This document shows positions 6,303-10,299 of a stretch of 10,299 nucleotides of DNA, one piece after another. Location: NCBI GenBank assembly GCA_014523695.1, contig JAATVS010000150.1, positions 1 through 10,299 on the forward strand, in the 5' to 3' direction. Source of the stretch: Nitrososphaerales archaeon TH5895 (GTDB taxonomy: Archaea; Thermoproteota; Nitrososphaeria; Nitrososphaerales; Nitrososphaeraceae). A model generated the notes under the pieces. The model was given only the letters and a program-made list of their open reading frames with translations, ran no database searches and had not been told where the DNA came from. Every line of letters begins with the position of its first letter. Position 1 is the first letter of the stretch. A program made the position numbers and the translations under genes.

Positions 6303-6315
6303 TTATATATATTTT
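6303..6315 (-). promoter_or_regulatory. Strong TATA box of the lysine-rich gene
   Basis: On the minus strand GAGGAAAATATATATAAGT contains an A-rich BRE-like part followed by a near-ideal archaeal TATA box, centred 30 nt before the ATG. It is the best promoter in the window. Because TATATATA is symmetric, weak plus-strand use is also possible. Confidence 0.75.
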
Positions 6316-6387
6316 CCTCGATACCAACTATAGAAACGTTGCTTCCCATCGATTATTTGTCTTAAGTCAAATGGATTATGATTCGAT

Positions 6388-6531
6388 ATGTCTGCAGAAC
6401 GCAGAATATTCCGACTTGCTAAAAAAATTGTAACTGTTCGAGATAAGTATGGGAATAGTTACGTTGGTTTAGAAAAAAATCGAGAAGGAATTCAGCGTTT
6501 GGAAGGCAACAAGATTTTAGTAGCAGTATAA
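6388..6531 (+). CDS. 47-residue basic small protein
   Basis: The ATG is the first start after an in-frame TGA at 6379, and the frame runs 47 codons to TAA. The N-terminus MSAERRIFRLAKK is a basic helix. It is followed by strand-turn-strand sequence (IVTVRDKYGNSYVGLEKN) and REGIQRLEGNKILVAV. Alternating hydrophobic strands around D-K-Y-G-N and a final ILVAV strand suggest a small beta barrel of SH3 or Sm-like type, but it is shorter than an LSm domain (about 70 residues), so this is only a fold guess. A TATA-like GATTATTTGT near 6351-6360 would start the transcript about 6 nt before the ATG. It is divergent from the lysine-rich gene, with 110 nt between starts. The high charge and natural residue mix make it convincing as coding; the function is unknown. 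Confidence 0.65.
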   Translation: MSAERRIFRLAKKIVTVRDKYGNSYVGLEKNREGIQRLEGNKILVAV

Positions 6532-6722
6532 CCATTTCATCAATATCAAATTCTAGCTTTAAAGCTTTAATAATTTTCAGGATTAGGTAAAACTTAGACT
6601 GTTGCAAGGATATTTGCAAGTCCGATGATTCCTTCTACTTAAGCTATTCCTCAATAGATCCAGATCCATGGCCGTAGTGAAGCTCTAACCTCTCATCAAT
6701 ACGTTGGAATCGTTATAGGCAT
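6532..6722 (-). pseudogene. Decayed gene downstream of tatA (stops and a frameshift)
   Basis: An ATG at 6722 gives MPITIPT, then the frame shifts. The next frame (6712 down) reads RFQRIDERLELHYGHGSGSI and EE, is cut by TAG (6644-6646) and again by TAG (6635-6637), then continues in the same frame with KESSDLQISLQQSKFYLILK and IIKALKLEFDIDEM. The Glu/Asp/Lys-rich pieces, which line up in one frame, look like former coding sequence. Further down this frame the opposite strand carries the 6388-6531 gene. Family unknown. Alternatively it is AT-rich spacer read with too much goodwill. Confidence 0.4.
6553..6564. repeat. 12-bp perfect palindrome AGCTTTAAAGCT
   Basis: A perfect palindrome just downstream of the 47-residue gene. 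It is too short and loop-less for a strong terminator; it may be a protein-binding site or chance. Confidence 0.35.
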
Positions 6723-6851
6723 ACTCACGAATTTAGAACAAGTAAAACGATTCTAGATTAACTCAATGATATTAGATTTGTGAGTGATCTCTTACCAATC
6801 TCTATCGATTTGCTTTAATTTGTTTTAAACGACTTCATAAATACAACCGCA

Positions 6852-7175
6852 TCATTTCCTTTCTTTGGTTACTTCCTTGTTAATTGCGTTTCTGAGCTCA
6901 TCATCATTTTTATTACTGTAATCAATCCCCAGTGTATCAGCTATCGTTTCCAATTTTTCCCTATCTATATTAGAGACGTCTGTTTGATCTTTCAAAAGCG
7001 CTAATTCTCGATCTGCTTCAAGTTTGGATTTCCGGAATTCCGCTGAAGCTTTTCCAAATGATCTAGCTAATTGTGGTATCTTCTTCACTCCGAAAAATAG
7101 GATTACGATTACAGCGATGATAATTATCCATTCAAATCCAACCACCATGATCAAATTGGTTAATTGCTGTGACAT
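6852..7175 (-). CDS. tatA: TatA-type Sec-independent translocase subunit
   Basis: This is a 107-residue TatA-family protein, the pore-forming/membrane-weakening subunit of the twin-arginine system that exports folded proteins with TatC. After a short outside N-terminus (MSQQLTNLIMVVGFEW) comes the transmembrane helix (residues 16-28, IIIIAVIVILFFG). The family hinge and amphipathic helix follow (FFGVKKIPQLARSFGKASAE), then a charged tail. The C-terminus (residues about 68-102: NIDREKLETIADTLGID, then NKNDDELRNAINKEV) has two predicted helices around a short loop, like a small helix-extension-helix (SAP/Rho-N-like) module; typical bacterial TatA tails lack it. A longer frame begins at 7259, but the TATA box at 7215-7225 lies inside it, so the ATG at 7175 is preferred (98 residues if the ATG at 7148 is used). 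No tatC is in the window. Confidence 0.88.
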   Translation of the reverse strand: MSQQLTNLIMVVGFEWIIIIAVIVILFFGVKKIPQLARSFGKASAEFRKSKLEADRELALLKDQTDVSNIDREKLETIADTLGIDYSNKNDDELRNAINKEVTKERK

Positions 7176-7214
7176 TGCAAGATACCCATGCCTACATGAT
7201 ACTACGCATTGAGG

Positions 7215-7225
7215 ATTTAAATATT
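7215..7225 (-). promoter_or_regulatory. TATA box of tatA
   Basis: On the minus strand AATATTTAAAT is centred near 7220. The expected transcript start near 7192 gives a leader of about 17 nt to the ATG at 7175. This position rules out the more upstream start at 7259. Confidence 0.6.
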
Positions 7226-7259
7226 CTTTATTTGACGGAAGGTGAGTATAGCGCATCAA

Positions 7260-7653
7260 GTTCCCATGACTATCAGCTCTGAAATAAGATGCAATGAATC
7301 CCTAGACCATTTCTATTATTGGAAGTACCTAAAAGAATGATATTGTTCTATACCAAATAGCTTTGCAAAACCATTATTCATGCATATTTGCTCCACGAAT
7401 TAATTAGCGTTAGTTAAATTATCTGACAGGTGGAACGTAGTTTATTACGGTCCCTCTATTTTCTTGGGGATTGTCATTTGACGCAGAAATTCCGCTAGCA
7501 ACGCACGTAAAATTCGCAAACAATCATGTGTAAGAGATCAAATGAATTAATTCGAGGAGTAAGGACTGGGTCTTTACCTATCAAAAGAAATTGCTAGTCA
7601 ATTTTAAACTTCGTAAGCATATCCATGGCACAAATGGGTTCACATGATTCGTC
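7260..7653. other. Intergenic stretch upstream of tatA, nothing firm
   Basis: No gene supported. A 33-codon frame without a start at 7441-7539 (plus; ITVPLFSWGLSFDAEIPLAT) reads protein-like but has no promoter or family. No RNA gene or repeat was seen. Confidence 0.4.
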
Positions 7654-8006
7654 TTAACGCTGCGTTATAATCATATAATCATATTGGCCTGCAGCTGCAA
7701 GTGTGGTAGTTTTGTAGTTATCTGGATCAGCGATGTCCAGGGTCTGACAGGGAACCGGTGGAACATATTATTTGGGTTAGTTTCTGAAAGAACAGAGTCA
7801 AACAATTGTCGTGAAGAGATTCGAGAATAGAAAGAAGAAGGATTGATTGATCGAACTCCAAATGGTTCCATCGAATCCCAAAGCTAATCTTTATCTGAAT
7901 TATTAAGACTCCATAGATCGGATAATTCTCTCCGCAACTATTAGTAAAACTTGAAATAAGCTCCGACACTATTTTCTAAATCTTTAGATCGTTCAATTCG
8001 TGGCAT
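7654..8006 (-). pseudogene. Multiply frameshifted gene (about 115 codons originally)
   Basis: Reading from an ATG at 8006, coding-like pieces follow each other in alternating frames: MPRIERSKDLENSVGAYFK (8006-7950), VLLIVAERIIRSMES (7950-7906), then LNNSDKD, a stop, and LWDSMEPFGVRSINPSSF and onward to SETNPNN (to about 7770). The last piece is VPPVPCQTLDIADPDNYK and TTTLAAAGQYDYMIITQR, ending in TAA at 7654. Their order, the single strand, the intact N-terminal start with a promoter and the good C-terminal composition all point to one gene inactivated by about three frameshifts and one stop. The family is not recognised. Its promoter is shared with the gene at 8074. Two overlapping minus frames with start codons exist here (7671-7871 and 7727-7969); each joins incompatible pieces, so I do not call them genes. 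Confidence 0.5.
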
Positions 8007-8036
8007 CTAGGGGGCTATTTGGCGTAATACGAAGTA

Positions 8037-8048
8037 TTGAATTTATGT
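8037..8048. promoter_or_regulatory. Shared bidirectional TATA element
   Basis: TTGAATTTATGT is centred near 8043. Read to the right, a transcript would start near 8070, 4 nt before the ATG at 8074. Read to the left it would start near 8016, 10 nt before the ATG at 8006. Archaeal TATA boxes can work in both directions. Confidence 0.45.
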
Positions 8049-8073
8049 CTGTGTCAATCTAATTCGTACTCTC

Positions 8074-8337
8074 ATGTTTATTAAATGCAATCACCTATCC
8101 TTAAGGCGAAGAGAGCCAATGGCTATTGTACACGAATTACATGAAAAAAATGAATGGTGGTTGAATGAGCTACGTTCTTTAGGATTAAAGGTTAACAACA
8201 GGAATGATTTTAACGACTTGAACGAGATGAGCAACCTAGCCAATATGATAAAACAACATTATTACAAAGATTTCAAAAACATTTCTTGTCGTACTGATCG
8301 ATCAACACCTTTGATGCCGTCTGGCGCCCATTTTTGA
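8074..8337 (+). CDS. Hypothetical protein, 87 residues
   Basis: The ATG at 8074 is placed right after the expected transcript start of the shared TATA element. An internal ATG (8119, codon 16) begins the more convincing part: MAIVHELHEKNEWWLNELRS (residues 16-35), with helix-forming charged residues and a WW pair. It continues with LKVNNRNDFNDLNEMSNLAN (38-57), then IKQHYYKDFKNISC, and the tail RTDRSTPLMPSGAHF. The order helix, loop, helix and a conserved-looking Cys-Arg/Pro/His tail suggest a small folded soluble protein. Only one Cys is present, so it is not a zinc ribbon. No membrane segment is seen. I do not recognise a named family, though the tail looks like something under selection. 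It is convergent with the 8352-8579 gene (14 nt between stops). Confidence 0.7.
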   Translation: MFIKCNHLSLRRREPMAIVHELHEKNEWWLNELRSLGLKVNNRNDFNDLNEMSNLANMIKQHYYKDFKNISCRTDRSTPLMPSGAHF

Positions 8338-8351
8338 TTTATTAGTGGGTG

Positions 8352-8579
8352 TTAATTGCTCTTGCAAGTCCTACACTTACCGTAATAAAACAGGTTTCCA
8401 CATACTTTCCTTAGACTTGTCTCAAAACGAGTTTGGTCATTGTCACAGCTAAATAATACGGCACACCTTGTGCATTGATGATAGCAGCTATCCTTGAGTT
8501 GGTTCGGGTCGTAATGTCCAGCTACTTGCGTTTTAAGCCGAACGTCTTCGCCTTGATTTACAGATGGAAATTCTGTCAA
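8352..8579 (-). CDS. Small cysteine-rich (putative zinc-binding) protein
   Basis: This 75-residue protein has seven cysteines (32, 36, 39, 45, 60, 69, 72): CYHQCTRCAVLFSCD in the middle and VCGNLFYYGKCRTCKSN at the end. The pairs C36/C39 and C69/C72 are C-x2-C knuckles, so one zinc ribbon (possibly with C32, C45 or C60 as extra ligands) is likely. The N-terminal 30 residues are polar (PSVNQGEDVRLKTQVAGHYD). A redox or metal-delivery role is possible, but nothing more specific can be said. The start is TTG, the only start codon downstream of an in-frame TGA (8583-8585). The TATA-like ACATATAG (complement of about 8607-8614) would start the transcript a few nt before it. Confidence 0.65.
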   Translation of the reverse strand: MTEFPSVNQGEDVRLKTQVAGHYDPNQLKDSCYHQCTRCAVLFSCDNDQTRFETSLRKVCGNLFYYGKCRTCKSN

Positions 8580-8656
8580 TTGTCAACACTGAATCCGCTG
8601 ATAGACTATATGTACAGTAATTAATGATATTACTTTAAAATAAACAAGAAAATTAT

Positions 8657-8668
8657 TCTTAATAACTA
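8657..8668 (+). promoter_or_regulatory. TATA-like box of the 34-residue gene
   Basis: TTCTTAATAACT is centred about 39 nt before the ATG at 8701, the same geometry as at the zinc-ribbon gene (2122-2133). Confidence 0.4.
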
Positions 8669-8700
8669 GTTATTGCAAAATCGATGTAACGGAACACAAA

Positions 8701-8805
8701 ATGGCCAAAATTGCAAGATCATACGAATCAATGCCTCGGGATCAAGTTCCTACGAGAGGTGAAGTCAAGATCCCGATAACTACCTACTGGAACTGGCAGG
8801 AGTAA
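8701..8805 (+). CDS. 34-residue small protein
   Basis: The ATG-to-TAA frame encodes MAKIARSYESMPRDQVPTRG then EVKIPITTYWNWQE. The mix of charged, aromatic and proline residues is unlike random AT-rich translation. A TATA-like TTCTTAATAACT (8657-8668) predicts a leader of about 12 nt. The peptide is probably a stable small protein or a short subunit of a complex; YWNW near the end would suit a protein or membrane interface. I do not recognise it. It could also be the start of a longer gene truncated by a nonsense mutation, but the sequence after the TAA does not continue coding. It is convergent with the frameshifted gene ending at 8840. Confidence 0.5.
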   Translation: MAKIARSYESMPRDQVPTRGEVKIPITTYWNWQE

Positions 8806-8839
8806 AATCTGATGAATAATTCGAGTAATTGGCCAATAT

Positions 8840-9165
8840 TCAACCAAACCATTGACCGTATGTGCACGTTAACCCAGATTCAACTAATTCGTCCTTGTGG
8901 TTTGATTGATGTTTTTCCTGATAGACACAAATTGATATCAGCGAGTCGATTGATTCAGCTAACTCTTCCTTAGAGATATAGAAAAAATACGAGCTTTCCT
9001 CGGTTTCTTTATCTCTTAGGGGTTGCCAAAGACTTCTGGTTGCGAATGAATTTGCGCCACCAACCCCACAGGCCTTTTTGGTATGTTTCCTCGCATCGGT
9101 ACTCTTAAGGTACTTTCATTAAAACAGCATTGAACAAATCTATATCTTGCAGATGATTTTGACAC
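8840..9165 (-). pseudogene. Frameshifted gene for a C2HC-finger-like protein
   Basis: A 91-codon open frame (9115-8840) has no start codon at all, yet its composition is clearly coding (RDKETEESSYFFYISKEELA, ESIDSLISICVYQEKHQSN, end GLTCTYGQWFG). Just upstream in another frame a GTG at 9165 gives MSKSSARYRFVQCCFNE. Adding one A to the AAA tract at 9116-9114 joins them into a 108-residue protein with FVQCCFNEKYLK followed by STDARKHTKKAC: C13/C14, H28 and C33, with Y and L at hydrophobic positions, resemble a C2HC zinc finger. The rest is probably helical. A TATA-like AATAATAATATG (complement of about 9207-9218) would give a leader of about 20 nt. Either a one-base deletion inactivated the gene, or it is a sequencing error in a short A run, or there is programmed frameshifting (least likely). 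Coding origin is firm; identity as a finger protein is tentative. Confidence 0.65.
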
Positions 9166-9390
9166 GCGGTTATATGTTTAAGAGGATTGTTGCCAATGTT
9201 GAGACTCATATTATTATTGAACTAGGTAGATAGAAGGACACGATCTACGGTGGGATTTGTATAAAAATTCATCGGTATTCTAATCTCTAATGAATAGTGT
9301 TTAGATACTCTCCCTGGGGTTTTTTACTGTGATACTCATTGTATCTTTTGCTAGAAAATTGGTGCTATCAACAAAATAATTAAAAGTGTT

Positions 9391-9540
9391 TCACTTACTT
9401 GCCGTCACGTCAGATATCCCAAAGGCATACTGGAGGTCAAACATGCAATTGGGCTCAAAAGTATAAATTCCTGTACCAAAAAAAGGGGTAAACGAAACAA
9501 GCAACTGTAGCAACGGGGAACATGTTCTAATATTCATCAT
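9391..9540 (-). CDS. Possible 49-residue hydrophobic small protein
   Basis: An ATG frame (two ATGs in tandem at 9540 and 9537) encodes MMNIRTCSPLLQLLVSFTPF then FGTGIYTFEPNCMFDLQYAF and GISDVTASK. The first half could be one membrane segment. It is divergent from the gene at 9596, and a common AT-rich box at 9559-9569 could serve both. A start-less plus-strand frame covers the same bases, so coding on the minus strand is not proven. No family recognised. Confidence 0.3.
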   Translation of the reverse strand: MMNIRTCSPLLQLLVSFTPFFGTGIYTFEPNCMFDLQYAFGISDVTASK

Positions 9541-9595
9541 TTCATGAAACGTGATAGGAAACTATTTAGCTGACCACGAGAACTTAAGCACGAAA

Positions 9596-9922
9596 ATGAA
9601 TGGAGGGGAGACGAAATCAAGAAAAGAGCAAGAAGTGGTAACTGTCAACGGCCTACAGTTCAAAAAGTATCAAATGTCATGGTTACGTGACATGGCAGTA
9701 AGGTACAATCATGGAAGTGTAAACGAATTCATAATAGATATTGTGTTAAAGGATCTTCTAGACAAGTTAGAAAAATTGCATGGGAACAATGCCTGCCGAT
9801 ATCCATATCCAATACGAGAGAAATTGAAAGAAGAAGGGTATGAAGGTAATTTGGAGAAGATATTCAAACTCACAGGGGCTCCAGGACAAGTAGTATTAGA
9901 CAACATAGAAGAAATTACTTAA
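9596..9922 (+). CDS. Putative ribbon-helix-helix-like protein
   Basis: The protein has 108 residues from the ATG at 9596 (123 from a GTG at 9551). The N-terminal part is basic (MNGGETKSRKEQEV). Then come a strand VVTVNGLQFKKY, helix KYQMSWLRDMAVRYNHGS, and a second helix SVNEFIIDIVLKDLLDKLEK. Strand-helix-turn-helix of this size matches the ribbon-helix-helix fold of small DNA-binding regulators, so a dimeric regulator is plausible, but the match is by pattern only. The C-terminal part has PYPIREKLKEEGYEGNLEKI and ends APGQVVLDNIEEIT, with helices that could be an effector or partner domain. The ATG is preferred because AACTATTTAGC (9559-9569) as a TATA box puts the transcript start near 9591, beyond the GTG. 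It stands alone; no partner toxin is adjacent. Confidence 0.65.
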   Translation: MNGGETKSRKEQEVVTVNGLQFKKYQMSWLRDMAVRYNHGSVNEFIIDIVLKDLLDKLEKLHGNNACRYPYPIREKLKEEGYEGNLEKIFKLTGAPGQVVLDNIEEIT

Positions 9923-10174
9923 ATGATAGTCTGAATCCGGAGCAGTATAAGGTATAGGTCATCCTGCCCCATGATTTAACCTAAGAATTCTTATTCAGGA
10001 CAGACTAAAGGGATGGTCTATCCGCAAGATTATACATTGCTGCATTAATTGAGATCCCATCTCGCTGCAGCCTTCAGGTTTCTTGTGTGTACCGTCACTC
10101 CTGGGTTTCTTTTGAGACGACAAGCAAAATAGTATCAGAGTTGAAACAAAGAAGTGGCATCAACGCTAGCATTG
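9923..10174. other. Intergenic stretch with a palindrome and an ambiguous frame
   Basis: TAAGAATTCTTA (9982-9993) is a perfect 12-bp palindrome. A start-less plus frame (10009-10182) reads GLSARLYIAALIEIPSRCSL and TTSKIVSELKQRSGIN; the first part faintly recalls a TFB cyclin repeat (ALYIA), but no full motif is present. I do not call a gene. Confidence 0.35.
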
Positions 10175-10299
10175 TTAGCTAGAAGCACAGAACGCGTTAT
10201 ACCTATCTATCTCAGCACCCACTGGTACCTCCATACTGGGTTCTAAATTTCTTTTGTCAAAGGTACTATCCGGATTAGACAGGGTCCTCGAAAAGTGCA
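10175..10299 (-). CDS. C-terminal end of a hypothetical protein (enters from right edge)
   Basis: A frame open from the right edge ends with TAA at 10175-10177 and gives 40 residues: HFSRTLSNPDSTFDKRNLEP, then SMEVPVGAEIDRYNAFCASS. The charged, proline-containing composition and absence of stops suggest a real C-terminus. The 5' part lies outside the window, so family and start cannot be judged. It could also be a remnant, given how many broken genes are nearby. Confidence 0.5.
   Translation of the reverse strand, partial: HFSRTLSNPDSTFDKRNLEPSMEVPVGAEIDRYNAFCASS

Noticed and set aside
7024..7212. Plus ORF of 62 codons across tatA
   Set aside because: Antisense shadow of tatA.
9709..9906. 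Minus ORF of 65 codons
   Set aside because: Antisense shadow of the 9596-9922 gene.
10095..10172. 25-residue minus ATG frame after the right-edge gene
   Set aside because: Short and hydrophobic, with no promoter or ribosome binding site; indistinguishable from chance.
1..10299. CRISPR array, insertion sequence, rRNA or complete mobile element
   Set aside because: No regularly spaced repeats, transposase motifs, terminal inverted repeats or rRNA-like sequence were seen on either strand.

Overview
The window looks like a stretch of an ammonia-oxidising-type archaeon (Nitrososphaerota/Thaumarchaeota). This rests on the AT-rich sequence, archaeal TATA-like boxes about 25-30 nt before inferred transcript starts with very short leaders, several TTG/GTG starts, small zinc-ribbon proteins, a TatA protein, and families that I recall only loosely from such genomes. 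Low coding density and visible gene decay would suit a soil lineage such as Nitrosocosmicus, but that is inference; no rRNA, tRNA or amo gene is present to settle it.

Layout. Positions 1-260: the N-terminus of a gene leaving the left edge (minus), perhaps preceded by a 41-codon ORF. Positions 579-809: a two-helix membrane protein. Positions 1353-1781: a conserved-looking protein without a clear ATG. Positions 2167-2661: a triple zinc-ribbon protein whose stop codon lies in a 19-bp tandem duplication. Positions 3672-4823: an aldo/keto reductase with its full catalytic tetrad (minus). Positions 4824-6169: mostly non-coding or decayed sequence. Positions 6170-6531: a divergent pair of very short genes, a 35-residue lysine-rich protein (strong TATA box and terminator) and a 47-residue basic protein. 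Positions 6852-7175: TatA (minus), with a decayed gene on each side (6532-6722 and 7654-8006). Positions 8074-8805: three small genes (87, 75 and 34 residues). Positions 8840-9165: a gene broken by what looks like one missing A, encoding a C2HC-finger-like protein. Positions 9596-9922: a possible ribbon-helix-helix protein. Positions 10175-10299: the C-terminal end of a gene entering from the right edge (minus).

The genes do not form one pathway. Nearly all are separate transcription units with their own TATA boxes, often divergent or convergent. Only TatA (protein export) and the aldo/keto reductase (NADPH-dependent carbonyl chemistry) have functions that can be named. The most interesting content is the group of tiny genes below usual annotation cutoffs and the genes broken by frameshifts. 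I see no defence system, CRISPR array, insertion sequence or complete mobile element.
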